From contig JANBPT010000332.1 of assembly GCA_027575765.1 (NCBI GenBank), positions 1 to 43,520 on the forward strand: a stretch of 43,520 nucleotides of DNA, given 5' to 3'. This DNA is from Tieghemiomyces parasiticus (Eukaryota; Kickxellomycota; Dimargaritomycetes; Dimargaritales; Dimargaritaceae). Each line of letters opens with the position of its first letter. Positions within the stretch are counted from its first letter, which is position 1. Below, one piece after another: positions 9,519 through 21,900 of the stretch. Both the position numbers and the translations under genes were made by a program. Under the pieces are notes generated by a model. The model searched no databases and was not told where the DNA came from. It was given only the letters and a program-made list of their open reading frames with translations.

Positions 9519-10690
9519 GGAAGGTGATAGCGACGCGGTACGCGAGGGACACGATAGTTACACGTAGCATTCAGAAGAAGAGTGTGGTAAGGGCAGTGCA
9601 GATGGAACAGGGCGGTACGTAGGTGCTTAGCCGGGCAAATGAGAAGGTGCCGGTGGAGAGAGTATGAGACAGCGGTGGGAGGGGGGGTGGAATGGGTAAG
9701 TGCGCTAGAAGGGAAAGAGAGTCAAGCGAGGGGTCGGAGAGGTGCCTGTGGGGGTGGAGGAAGGCGGGGATGGGGGGGGGCTGAGCCAGTCGAGTTAGGA
9801 TCTTATCGACCTTCACCGGCCGGGAAGTCAGCGGATAATCGCTGCAAAGTGAGCATGTCAAATGTAAAAAAAAATGGTGCCGCCAGTTGCAAGCACGGCG
9901 ATCCGGTGAGGAAGGACCGAGATTGGCGCTGCTGACGATGAACAATCGAGGCGCTGGTCCGGCGGGGTTGCTGTCCTGCATGACAGCACCCGGATGGCTG
10001 CTGAGCGGCGTACTCCCAATTAGTTCACAACGAAGCACCACGCCCCCCTCCGGAATCAGCCTAACCCCCCTGATTCTGTTACGTTGTTACCGAAAAAAAA
10101 TAATACACGTGGTGGGGGGATTGGATGCGCGTGAAAAATGGGAGGCGGGCTGGTGGTCTTTCTCATTAGTACCCCCAATCGGGGAGGGAGAGAGAGAGAG
10201 GCTGCTGGTCCGGCCGATGCGATGGGGCCCAACTACACGCTGCCTTGGCCACCCACCCGCCGTCATGAGCCGCGGTCACTTGAGCCGGCTCTTTCCACCT
10301 GGTGGGGGGCAGGCCAGCTTTCGGCTCGGCAATCATACTGGTATGGGTGAAGCTGCACCGCCCCAACCCAACCCTGGATTCAAATACCGGTTAGCTGAAG
10401 GTGTGGCGTGACGCCAACTCTCGGGATTAATCTGAGATGAATAAATCTTTGTTAAGTGAGGCGGCTGGGGAGGGGGGTGGCACGGCATTGTGTACAGGGC
10501 ACTGAATCGCTTGCTTTCACATGTAGACCATTGATTCAGCGTCCTGCATTGACTTGGCATTGATTAGCAGGAAGGGCCGGCTACGTCGATATCGATGCTA
10601 GAATGGGATACAGAGCAGGGACTCGCTGCGAACCAGCGCAATGATGCTGGCCCAGTATTTATGGGTAGTGGCATAGAAGGTAAAAGAGAG
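9519..10690. other. Intergenic, promoter of the CorA-like gene and 3' side of the deubiquitinase gene
   Basis: No supported gene. On the minus strand, just upstream of the transporter start, the sequence is pyrimidine-rich. This produces a 156-codon frame (9571-10041) of low-complexity Ser/Pro/Leu composition that I take as leader or promoter sequence. An AG run lies at 10187-10200. Confidence 0.5.
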
Positions 10691-10692
10691 TG

Positions 10693-10715
10693 ATATATAT
10701 AAATATATATATATA
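10693..10715. repeat. (TA)n microsatellite
   Basis: Alternating TA tract broken by AAA, 90 to 115 bases beyond the stop codon of the deubiquitinase gene, so probably in or near its 3' UTR. Confidence 0.85.
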
Positions 10716-10807
10716 GAGAAAAAATACAATGCAAGGACGGACGAATGAGAAAGGGTGGCAGCCCGATAATATTCTACAGAGACCGCGGCAGTATCGTGGT
10801 AACGACC

Positions 10808-13800
10808 TCAAGTCAAATTATTCCGCACGTAAAATAGGTTATACGCCGCCTTGGTCACGGCCTTGCTCTCGTCCGATTCCAGTACGCGCGAGTCGTCAAA
10901 GTAGAACCACTTCTCTCGAAGCCCACTCCGCACCATCGCGGTGTAATGCCCGCCGCTCAACCCACCGAAATGGTTAGACACGCCGTAGAGGTCGTACGCA
11001 AGAGACGGTGCCACTGCGATGGATCCTTCCGACGAGGGCGACGCACCGGACGACGCTGGCGATGACTGCAGAGCGGTACGGAAGGGGGCGGCGACGTAGC
11101 GACCCATATCCAGGTTCCGTACAGGAAAATCCACCGGCGTATCGAGCTTATCACGGAAAGGGCCTTGGAACGAGAACCGTTTCAGGTGGATCAGGAGAAC
11201 GTCCGGGAGACGGGCGATAGACAGTCGTTTGCTCGTCCGCCGACGGGTCTTGCACCGGGGACAATGCCACTGGTCCTCCCCGTCCAGGACTTCCTCCTTC
11301 ACGAAATGGTCCAGACATTGGTACAGCGAGACGCTGGACGGCGACGAGGGGTGGTGGTGGTCAACCGGGATGGGGATCGAGAGGGTCATGAACGGCGTAT
11401 ACGTTGTGGACGTGCGACCGCACGACAGGCACCGCAGTTTGGATTGGAGCTGGCCCTGGAACAACCCGACAATGACTGACGTGTTACGCATTAGGTACTT
11501 CTCCCAGGCGAGGTCGGACGCGCGGCGTACCGGGAGGGCCTCCCAGGCCTCGTCCGATATGGTATCCGTGATGTGCGGCGGCGAGGGTGCCTTAGCAGCA
11601 CCGTCGTTCGGATCCAGTCGCGCTAGATTCAGGTCCTCATGGAGCCCGTCAAGTAAAAAAACCAGCAGTTCCTGGGAGTCCTGCTGATCATCTCCTTTAA
11701 ATTGCGGAGCAAACCGCGCGATGGCCTCGCGAAAGCCGACCGGAGAAATCACAGAGTACTGGCCGCTCCACATGGTCCGCACCAGCACCGCGAACGACTC
11801 GGCCAGAACGCCATGCGTACCCAGGGTGTTGGTCCGGTTGAGGTGCGCACGGTAGCTGCCGTCCATAAAATACCGCGCGAGCGGTGACGTCCCGCTGAGA
11901 CACTGCACAATGGTGTTCATAAAGCACGTGTTGCCAAAGTTGCGCAGGCCGGTCGTGCCAATGTGGACTAGCTGCCCAGAGTGAGCGATCTGCGGAATGG
12001 CGGGTGACGACGATTGAGACGTGGTGGTAGCCGTTGGGCTGGCCGACTCACCGGGAAGCATATGGCGAGGGTACGGGTGCGCCGGGTGGCCCGGTCCAGG
12101 CACTGACGATGATTTACCCATCGGCATGGTGGCCGGAACTGGTGGGCGCAGGCCTGGGTCGGCTACGGCCTTAGCCTGCTGAGAGGCAGCCGGCCGTGGC
12201 GGGAGCGGCGCTTGCGGGACAGAGACTTGATTGCGCGCCGCTATGGGTGCTACAGGCGAGGGTACTTTGGTGGTAGCGGCGGGGTTGGCGGGCGAGGAGC
12301 CAAGAGGGGAAGAAGCCGGGGCAGGGACCGGCGGAGCAACGGGGCGGGCGGGAATGGCCGGTGCAATCGAAACTACGGGGGCCGTGGGGATGGGCGGGTA
12401 GTTGGGTGGGGGCACTGCCGGACGCGTTTTGACGGGGGTATCCGGGGTATGCGTGAATCCGTAGTAAGGGTTATCAAAGACCGAGCGTCGGCGGTGCAGG
12501 CGCGAAGTGTGGTCCTTTACGGGGGATGCAGCAGTCGGAGAGCCCTTCGCCAGTCCCGAGCCGGCCGTCGTGGTACCGGCAGAGGTAGTCGTGGGGGCAG
12601 CAGACGGGGGAGGGGTGGACAGTGCCGCTGTACGGCCATACATGCGGCTGAGCACTACGGAAGGCAACTCTGAAGAGTAGACCGGCGAGGGTGGGTGATC
12701 CCCGGGGAATGGGATAGGGGGGCGTTGGCTGGACGCCGCCTTACCAGGTCCATCTGCGGGACGTGAGGAGGGCTTAGCGGTAGCAGGCTGCGTACGAGAT
12801 CCACTCCTCTTGAGGAAATCGTAAATATCGCGGTTGATAGGCTGGCCGCTGGGTTGGACTTCCGGGGCTGGTCGGCTGGTAGGGGAGGTGGTGGTCGTCG
12901 TCGAGGGGACGGCGGTGGCGATGGAAGCTGTTGAGGAAGGCTGAGCCGGGAGGCTCAGAGCCGAGGGGGGCTCGATCAAGGTGGGGAGCAGGCGCGGGTG
13001 GGCGCGAGCGAACCGTTTCCAAGCGGCAAACCCTCCCTCTAGAAACACGGGCATGCGTTGCGGCATGCAGGTGAAGGCGCGCTCGTAAATGACCGTAAAC
13101 AGGCGCTGTAGCGGAGTGACCTGCGTCGTGCCGGCCGTCCCTGTCAGTGGGTTGCCACCCGATGTGGATGGGACGGGGATCAACGAACTGGGCAGCGTCC
13201 GTTGGGGAACACCGGCTCCGTCGGCATCATACATCACGAGGAGGTCGAACCGGTCACGCTGGCCAAACCAGTCACTGGCCGCCCCGCCGTCACCTGTCGG
13301 CTGCTGGCGAAGGTGCCGTTCGAGGTCCGCGGTGGTGACGTTCGCGTCAACCACCCATTCTGGATCGAGGTGGATCCGGTACGTGTGAGCAATCCGCGCA
13401 GCGTCACACAGGGACTTGGGACGCACGTCCAATAGAAGGACGGTGGGACGCTGCGCAGCCGGGGAATGGGCAAGGTACTGGTGGAGAGCCTCGGCGGTGA
13501 CCGTAGTGGAGAGTGGGAAGCTGACGTCGCTGGCACTGAGTGGGACCGGGTGGCGGAACTCGGTTGACGCCGCGGTTTTAGTAGTAGCAGAGGTACCATT
13601 GGTAGCGGGCCGCTGGAAGCTGGCCAAGTCGAGCTCGGGAGGCGGGCTGGGGGCCAGTGGGAAATCCTGGCGGAATTCGTCAGTGGAAAACTCCGCGGGC
13701 GGGCTGGCCGCGGTTTCAGAGACCGTCGACCGGTTGGCGTGTGGGAGGGGCGGGAGGGCCTTGCGCCGGGCCCGGTGTTCCTCGGCGGCAGTGCTCGAGG

Positions 13801-14922
13801 TGGGGACAGCAGGCCGCGGCTGTGGTGATAGTTGCTGCTGCGGTATGTCCTTTCCACTGTCTCTGTCCCCGGACCGGGACATGTCCGAGCGGACTGATGA
13901 GATTGAATTATTGCGGGAGGTGGCCGCCGATTGGGCCCGGGCGCGTAGAATCTCGGCGTAGAGGCCCTTCTCGCCAGGCTTAAAGTACATGGAGGAGGAC
14001 GGGCTCAGGGAGCTTGATAGGGAGTTGACTGTGCCGAAAGTACTAGGTGCCGGTGCCGGAACCGGGGTAGTCTCGGTCGGTGGTGATGAGCATCGAGTAT
14101 TGTTGGGGGCTGCGGCTGGAGACGAATGAACCACCTGGGACCCTGGGTCGACGGATTCCAATGAAGGAGGTGGTCGCGAAACTGTAGACCCGGGCTGGGA
14201 CAAGGCGCCATTTATTGGTCGGCCCGGTAAACTTACAGGCTTTGAGGCGAGCGAGCCGTTGGCCTTGGCCATCTGTAGAAACTGCTGGATGCGGGCACTG
14301 GTGTTACCCGAAGGAATGTCGTTTAAGCCCGTCGGTGGGGGTTCGTCAGCCGACACCGGCGCCTCGGACTTAGCTTCCTCTCGACCGCTAGTGCAGGATG
14401 GTTCGGAGTTGGCTTCGATTTCTTTAGCTAGCGACTCCAGCACCGGCATAATCTCGGTGACTTTCTGTTAATGTAAACGCAGGACGGCCAGGTGTACCAG
14501 GTAACGTGCAAGAGGGGACTGAGGTGACCATTAGAAGTCAGTCGACAACCGTTGAACCAATGTAATAAACTCATCAAGTTGACCTTCCCTAATACCCCAA
14601 TCATTTTGGTGTTCCAGCTGCAAGAAAAACTTACCTTTCGGAGGTCCAAATACGTTGGATCCTTCTGCACGATGGAAAAATCGGAATGTTTAGGCACGAC
14701 CTCAACGGCCACCGTGCACAATTTCATGTAGGCTACGTAAGCGTCCTTCGGCCGGTTCTCGATACGTGCCACGCTACCCTGCTCGTAGAGTTTTAGGGCT
14801 GAGTGAATCCATGACCGAATGGAGAACCCCTTATTGGCCGGTACATGCGCGCGTTGGTTGAGGAGGACCAGGGCCGGATGGACCTTGTACGACGACGAGC
14901 CAGGGGCTTTCATCGTCAACAT
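10808..14922 (-). CDS. Ubiquitin-specific protease, USP8/Doa4 type (two exons, 1314 aa)
   Basis: Endosomal deubiquitinase expected to recycle ubiquitin from ESCRT cargo. Exon 1 is 14922-14635 and exon 2 is 14464-10808. The 170-base intron has GTAAGT...AACAG ends, in phase 0, and joins 'YLDLRK' to 'KVTEIMPVLE'. Residues 1 to about 110 match the USP8 dimerisation/MIT-like domain (RSWIHSALKLYEQGSVARI). Residues about 415-575 are a rhodanese fold (LLLDVRPKSL ... LEGGFAAWKRF) whose active-loop Cys is replaced by Asp (VMYDADGAG), so it is non-catalytic. The USP domain fills about 930-1314: Cys943 in GNTCFMN, a zinc site (CLSC and CPRC), His1269 in GGHYTAM, and the Asp box WFYFDDSRV. Long Ser/Pro/Thr linkers lie between the domains. 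All catalytic residues are present. The frame starting at ATG 14449 alone would miss the N-terminal domain. Confidence 0.93.
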
Positions 14923-15940
14923 GGTTGGTCGGTGCCAGGAGAGGAGTCTGCGTGGGTGGGGGCCCTCAGGGAATCAGTAACCGTTCCGGGGGGGGCAAGC
15001 CTGGAGGGGGGGAAGAAATATCAACGGTGGTCAGCCAGGTCAGGGATGAGGCGCAATGCACCAGATGTGGTGACACAGAACGGTCGGAATGCGGACAGCC
15101 TGTAAGCTAGGAAATGAAGGTGAGCGAACGTAGGGTATCAAGGGTTATTAACCTGTCTAGGCAAGTGACAAGCGTAAATGTACGGAGTTAGTGGGGCGGG
15201 GAGAGTGGCCAACAAAACAAAACACACATACACACACACAGGGTGTATGGGATGGGGACGGGATGTTTATGGAAAGACAGAAGGGATTGGTAGTAGTCGC
15301 AGCTAAGTGTCCACGAAACGTTCAAAGGGGCGGTGCGGTCAGAAAGCAAGAGGGGAGGTCCTCGTGACACCGTATGTGTGGGGGGGGGGTGAGGGTAGAG
15401 GGGACAAGGCCAGCAGGTCCGAAAGGTGTGGCTTGGCCAAGGCTAGTAGGGAGGGGGGTAGAGCAAGTCACGGCCCGAAGCTGACACCCACTCGCCGGCT
15501 CTTATGTCGGGCTACGCAAGCTCTGCGGGTTAAACCACACTAACAACAACATCCAGCCATTTAACACCAGAGAACGTGTCTACGTGTACAGCTGACTACG
15601 CAGTGGCGGGTGCCTTGCCAAGTCCGCTTGATTGACGGTCTTATGACGGCATGTGTTTTTTTTTTGTTTTTTTTCCAAAGTACTGACTATCAGCTTGGCA
15701 TACCCATCCCCACACAAGGTGCCCTATTAGCCTTAACGCGGTCACTAGATGTCAACAAGGCCCACTTGGCAGTGATTACCTCAAACTTCCGTGGTGGGAG
15801 CTAGAAGAACCGCCAATCCTCTGGGCATGTCTGGAGCGATAATGGCTCGTTCCCAATCATGTGGCGCTAACGCTGCCCTCGGAGATCCTCCAGCCTGACT
15901 TGAGGCAGTCCCGCGCCACGTCAGATCATATGAAATGGAG
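14923..15940. other. Intergenic, promoter of deubiquitinase gene and 3' side of eL8
   Basis: No supported gene. It contains a CA microsatellite (15222-15240), G-rich runs, and a T-tract of T10-G-T8 at 15656-15675. Confidence 0.5.
15222..15240. repeat. (CA)n microsatellite
   Basis: ACACACATACACACACACA tract upstream of the deubiquitinase gene. Confidence 0.85.
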
Positions 15941-15996
15941 GTTTATTATTACAAAGCCGCATTGATTATTGAGGGTCTGAAGAGGGCACCTTCTGT

Positions 15997-16002
15997 TTTA
16001 TT
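15997..16002 (-). promoter_or_regulatory. Candidate poly(A) signal of the eL8 gene
   Basis: AATAAA on the minus strand, 133 bases past the eL8 stop codon. A second AATAAA lies at 15947-15942. Confidence 0.4.
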
Positions 16003-16134
16003 AGGATACGTCAAGTCTAGACACGCTGGCCCAACGGCCAAAGTAAACCCAAACACCGAACGCATGCCTTAACCAACCGAGAAAGGCACCAGGACAGCAC
16101 GGCGGGTCGTCCAAAGTTTAAGCGACAGAGCCAT

Positions 16135-17663
16135 TTACAGCTTGACGGTGGTCTTGGCGATCTCACGCTCCTTCTTGGCGCGGATGGACTGCGAGCGGGC
16201 GCTGAGGATACCTCCACCCCACTGGCGACGGAGCTCATCGGCGTTGTCGTTGAAGCTGGTCTTGATGGACGAGACCAGGGTGGCGAGCTGGGCTTTGTCC
16301 TCGTCACGGACGTCAGTGAAGGCCAGGGTGGTGGCGGTCTTCTTGTGCACAACAGCACCGAGACGGGCCTTGCTCTTGATCACGCAGTACGGGATGCCCA
16401 TCTTGCGGCAAAGGGCAGGCAGCCACACGATGATCTATAAAATAATACACATTGTAAAATACAGAGGATAATGTACAGGGATGGGGGGATAATACAACGA
16501 TGCTCATGGCTATTGGTTAGACAAGACGTGGCGAGGTAAGCTTTCGTGTTCCAATCGTGTGCCACCTATCGGAGGGTCATTGAACTGTCCGCGGGTGAAG
16601 CGGTGTTCTACCCGTGGGCATCACAACTCCATCATAACGCGCGCGGGCGAATGGTCGAAGTTGCGAATGCCGCACGTCCCAACGATAGCAGAGGCGAGGT
16701 CTGGTGGGCTTTTTCTCGTGGGTGCATGTGGTCGTGAACGCGCTGGGGAAGCTGACATTCACAAGTACTGCAGAGCCACGGCCACGCCAGACCAGCGAGA
16801 GCGGCATGGGTTCCGGCTGACCATGTCGCATAAGGTGAGTGATCGAAGCGCGGCTGCCAGACATCCCGACGCAAGCTTAGCTTGCCGTTCTCATATTCTA
16901 CATGCATACTGGTCTCCTCGGGGTTTCCTCTACAAGTCCCGGCCACTTACCTCGATCGGGTCAACATCACTGGCGATGACGACCAGCTGGGCGCGCTTGC
17001 TCTCGACGAGCTTGGTGATGTGGTTGATACCGTGCTTGATGAAGAAGGGCTTCTCCTCCGAGTGGACGTCCTTCTTGCCCTCGGCCTTGGCGGCGGCAGC
17101 CTTGAGCAGGCGCTGGCGCTTCTCAATGCGGGACTCGGGGCGGTACTTGTTGGCCAGCTTGAGCAGCTGGGAGGCCTGGTTTCTGTCAAGGGCCTTCGAG
17201 AACTGGTTGATAGCCGGGGGCACACGCAGGCGCTGCATGAGCACCTTGCGCTGGCGCTGCAGACGCACGTACTTGGGCCACTTGGTGTAGTGGGTCAGGT
17301 CACGGCGGGGCTGCACATTGTTGCCAATGGTGAAGTTCTTGGGGCGAGCCACGAACAGGGGGTTCTTGGTGCTGGCGGCAGCAGCCTTCTTGCTGCGGGC
17401 AATGCTGGGGGCCGGGGCGACCTTGGAAGCGCGCTTGACGGGAGCCTGGAATGGGTTGATGGAGCCAAAGTGAATTTGGGAATTAGCGATCGGGTTTGGT
17501 GAATCGTCCTCATGGCGAGTAATTTGGTTCAGCGATGCTGGACCGTTTAGGATGCAGTACTATCATCCGTCCATCCATCCATCCATCGGTCTATTTTTGT
17601 CCTATGAGTGTCTCGGGCAGCGACGATATCCTCCCGTCCAAAGGTGTAGAGTATGCTTACCAT
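16135..17663 (-). CDS. RPL8: 60S ribosomal protein eL8 (L7Ae family; yeast Rpl8, human RPL7A)
   Basis: Component of the large ribosomal subunit. Three exons: 17663-17661 (the ATG alone), 17445-16951 and 16434-16135. Introns are 215 bases (GTAAGC...CCAG) and 516 bases (GTAAGT...ATAG), both phase 0. The protein is 265 aa, against 256 in yeast and 266 in human. It opens [15 protein letters not shown] and carries 'RPKNFTIG', '[15 protein letters not shown]', 'RVPPAINQF' and the L7Ae core '[27 protein letters not shown]', with the splice junction at the bar. It ends '[20 protein letters not shown]'. The first intron after ATG is typical of ribosomal protein genes. The second intron is long for this window. 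The start is fixed because ATG is followed at once by a consensus donor and exon 2 has no earlier in-frame Met. Confidence 0.95.
17571..17587. repeat. (CCAT)n short repeat in eL8 intron 1
   Basis: Four tandem CCAT units inside the first intron of the eL8 gene. Confidence 0.8.
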
Positions 17664-18985
17664 TTCGAATAGTGCGACAACGGTTGGGCGTTGTGTATGA
17701 AGGGGATGGGAACAGACAGGGCGGCGATGAACCTGACAAGACGAAGAGGGGGAAATCACGAAGGCGCTGGGAGGTGGGTAGACTATATCCGTGATCGCGT
17801 GGATGGCGGGGGGTGTACGGAAGAGGTGGCCTAGGCCTGGAGAAGAAAAAAAAAAAACAGCCCAACGAATAATTTTCTCGAATAGCGGGATCTCTGCCCA
17901 GGCTGTTCTTCCTGATTGACAAGTGTGCCCCGGAGGGCTACTCATTGGTCCTACCCCCCAGCTTCAGCAGAAGTTACTACAGCTCATGTCACGTGATATC
18001 AGGGTGCTGAACTCCGATGTGGACATTTGTGCGGAAATTCGCCTCCGTCTGGGTGCCCCAATTAATTGGGCTGGTAGGGCCAGCTACCGGAGCCAATGTT
18101 AAGCCAGGACCCTTAATGAGCTCCGGAAGCAAGGCCGGCCCTAACTACCCGTCCACGCTATGGCGCCCTACACCCCTTTGGTGTGGTGGTTTCGGCCCCC
18201 TGCGTATAGCTGAGGTGTGCCGATTGCTCTTTCGAGAACCTGGCGTGTGCCCTCGAATCCAGGTGACCGCCAACAGCGCCACTGCCCGCAGCAGCACTGA
18301 CGTTGTGGACCGGCAGTTGCAGGACTGATTATGTAACCAGTCGGGACATTATTTAAGGCGTCGCTGATTCAATCCTCGGGAGACGTTTCAGAAGTGCCAC
18401 CATGTGCTTCTCACGCCGCCATCCTCCATTTGGAAGGCTATTGCTGGAGTTGACCGCAGCTGCTTCATAAACGAGGGAAGGCGGCAACTCGTACGAGAGC
18501 AGCCGAAGCATGCAGACCTCCACCTTGTCTCATTGGCCTGGAGATGACCCTGCACGACCTTGTGTGTGTGGGGGGAGTATGAGGTCAGCAGTAGCTGTTC
18601 ACCTCTCGATCTACACGCGTCGTATTCTCCTTTAGGTTGGTTTTTTTGGGAAGCGGTGAGTGAAGAAGAACATGATATCCAGGTCCATCACTCCCGTACA
18701 GGTATATCCCTAAATGCCGGCCAGAACCTCGCCTCCCGAGCCACCTGTTTCCCCTCTTCGGAATTCAGTGGGCCTAGATTTTGCACCCAGCAGTTACTCG
18801 CATACACCTCCGGTCGCTTACTTAAACCGCACAGTGGGCCACCCACCCACTCGCGCGACACGCGCCCAGTCCCCTTTTTCAGCGCTTCTATATCCGTCCC
18901 CGCTCCTTTCCCCTCACGTGTTCCTTCCGGACAACCTTCCCAACCGCCGTCAGCACATTCGGTCGTTCTAGACCCCGCATCGGGT
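17664..18985. other. Divergent promoter region between eL8 and the RCK channel gene
   Basis: Shared upstream region of the minus-strand eL8 and plus-strand channel genes. It has an A12 run at 17846-17857 (T-tract on the eL8 strand) and pyrimidine-rich sequence before 18986. The channel frame stays open upstream to 18560, but those codons are of leader-like composition. I take them as 5' UTR. Confidence 0.5.
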
Positions 18986-21900
18986 ATGGCGCATGCGGAG
19001 TCCCCTATTGCCAGCCGGTCCCTGGGGCCCCTGGTCACTCAACAACGTCCGCGCCCCGTAGGGTCACCGGCGTCGGCACCGGTGGGTACAAGCGACTCCT
19101 TCTACCAGTCGCACTGGGAGGCCCAGGCCGCCCGGGACCGTGATATGCCCTATAGCGACAGTTCCTCGGGACAGAGTAGCGGCTGGTGGCCCCGTCGGTC
19201 TCTGTTCGCGTCACTCCCCAAACGGAGCTGGCTCAATTACGATATCGAGTCTTCGCGGGTCGGCCGGGTCCTTTCCCTGAGCGATATGGTCCTCACCCTC
19301 CTCCAGTGCACCCTGTTCATTTACGCAACCACCGTGACGGACGTGGACGGTCACCCGCTCCCGTTGCCCTTATTCTGCCTGTACGCCGAGATTGGTCTGG
19401 CCCTGGGCCTCCTCACCGTGACGGGTCTGCGCGAAGTGTCGTGGTCACGGTGGTGGTTCCCCAAGTACCTTATTGCCCTACTTTGCGATACCATCCCGCC
19501 GCTGGTGGCCAGTATGCTGGCTCTGACCAGCCCCGGCCAGCGCTACACCTACCTCAGCGCCGGGGCGCTGGTGCTTCTTTACCCGGTCCGGTTCTACCGC
19601 GTTTCCTTGAGTGCCGAACGTGCCCTGGCCCCCGGCCGCGCCCAGATTGTGGTCGTGCCTTCCTTTGAGCGTGAGGTCATTCTCCTTGCGGTGGCCATCC
19701 TCAGCACGATTATGACGCTTGCTGCGGCCACCCACGTAATTTTCCACTGGCAGGGTTACCTGGCTCCCGGTGAAGAGTTTACCTTCTTTGACGCCTTCTT
19801 TTTCAGTGCCACTTGCATCACCTCGGGCCCCGACGAGGGTGTCGTGCCCAACTCGTGGATTACCCGCGTCATGATTCTTCTGACGCTCACCATTGCGGCC
19901 GTGTTTCTGCCCAGTCGCATCAACAACCTGACCGGTCTCCTGGACCAACGCAGCAGTGACAGCCAGTACGAAAACTCGGACGTGCCTCATTCGTCCCTCA
20001 TTGTAGTGACCGGCGCGCTCTACAGCCACGTGGTTAAGACTTATCTTTGGGAGTTCTTTAACCGCGACCACGGTAACGCCATCAAGGAGATTTCGGTACT
20101 CTTGGTCAGCGACATGGACGTAAGCAGTGATCTACGTGACCTTCTACGCGACCCAGTCTTCGCCCGGAATGTCCGCTACGTCCGCGGAGACCCCACGAGT
20201 TCCTCTCTGTACCGAACCCTGCAGCTTGAGTCGGCCGCCGCCATCTATGTGCTCAATGACGTCCTGGGTCCCACCACCCCCTACCAAAAGGATGCCCGTG
20301 TCATCCGCATTACCCTGGCCATTAACTCGTACCTCAATCAACGCAACCCCTCGCGTGCCCCGCGCATGTACGCCCAGACCCTCAGTCCCGACTCTCAGTA
20401 CTACCTCCGGGGCTGGCGCCGGTGCACCCCACAAATTATGTGTATCGACGAGTTCCGGATGGGTCTCCTTGCGCAAAATTGTACCACACCAGGGTTCTCC
20501 ACGCTCCTATACCTCCTGTCCCGGTCGGTGAACCACGAGGTAGTGCGTTACGTCAAACGTTGCGTCGCCCGCACCGTCCCCGACTCCCCCTTGGAATGGA
20601 TGCACATGTATCTCGACGGGGTCCAGCAGGAAATTTACCAGGTGGTACTGCCGCCGGGCTGTCACGGTCGGCCCTACTCTGCGGTGATGACCTCGCTCTA
20701 CACTGGTCTGGGCGTGGTCCTCATCGGCTTGGTACCCCATACTGAGGCTAGCGCAGTAAACCGACCCGACCCGCGGGCCCAGGTCGAGGGGCCGAGCTCT
20801 CAGGTGTACCTGGCTCCCTTCCAACGGAAAATCCAGAAGGGTGATGTCGGGTTCGTCCTGGCCCCCAGTCAGCATGTGGCGCACAAGGTAGAGACCGGTG
20901 AGGGGTGGGACCCCGCCGGTCCTTCCATGGCTGTGCTCGCCGCCATCGATCTGATGACCCCTCGCCTCAGCACCCGCGTACACTTTACGCCCGGTCATCA
21001 CCCAGAAGGGCCATCCGAAACGGCACCGCTGCTCATCGACCACGACCCTCCGACAGATCCAGCCGGTGGTGACCCCGCCGCCGTGCCATTCGATCCAGCC
21101 CAGCTTCGTTTCAACCCCATACATCGGACCGAAAGCGCTGATAGCAACCCATCCAGCGCCACGGGCTCGTTAGGCCAAGAGTCCGATCCGCGCGACGGAC
21201 CCCCCGTGGTCATTTCTCGGCAGCACCGCAAACTCCGCCGATCGCTTAGCCTGGCCAGCGTCGCCGTCCAGCGTCGGATGGAGGTCCAGCCGGTGACCCG
21301 GTCTTTGAACAGCCCGACCATTCACCACCCAACGTGTCACAACCTTCGAGGCCATATCATCATCACGGACTGCAGCGACCAGTTCCCACGTAATGTCGAG
21401 TACCTCGTCGAAAGCGTCCGTACCGCCCACGCTAACCGTGGACTCGCCGCACCTACTATGGTCCTCCTCACGCCTGCCGAGCCACGGCTCCTCCAGCGTC
21501 AGTGGTTTGATGTCCGTGGCGATGTTCGCCTGGTGGCCGGTACCTCCCTCTCCGAAGCGGACCTTAAATGTGTGCGGATTGGGGAAGCACGGGCCGCCAT
21601 CACCCTCAACACCATAACCTTACCGACTGGTTACGACGATGAACTTTCCGGCGCAATCGACGACCTCCCACTCATGGCCAAGATGGCCCAGCGTCACTGC
21701 GGCCCGCGTTCCCTCATGACCTTCCTTGAGACCACCCTGGCCGGTTGCTCCCAATTAGCCCCCAACGAGTTTGTCCCCGACGTCGAGAATCAGGACATGC
21801 AGGATATGACCTGTCAGGCCTTCCTATCAGGATCCATTGTCCTACCGTCCCTCTTCAACTCAATCCTGGCCATGACCTTTTTTAACCAGCACTACCTCGA

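Noticed and set aside
9571..10041. 156-codon minus-strand ORF upstream of the CorA-like gene
   Set aside because: Low-complexity Ser/Pro/Leu composition from a pyrimidine-rich leader or promoter; no motif and no conserved pattern.
10370..10400. tRNA T-loop-like GATTCAAATACC
   Set aside because: Flanking bases do not form the five-pair T stem and there is no A box upstream at the right distance.
17446..17660. Possible C/D-box snoRNA in eL8 intron 1
   Set aside because: Only an imperfect C-like box (GATGATA) and a CTGA about 40 bases apart, too close and without terminal stem.
18017..18328. 103-codon plus-strand ORF in the promoter region of the channel gene
   Set aside because: No recognisable domain, weak composition, and lies in the divergent promoter of eL8 and the channel gene.
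18560..18985. N-terminal extension of the channel frame from ATG 18560
   Set aside because: Codons read like leader sequence (pyrimidine-rich, no family similarity); the ATG at 18986 is preferred, though the extension cannot be excluded.
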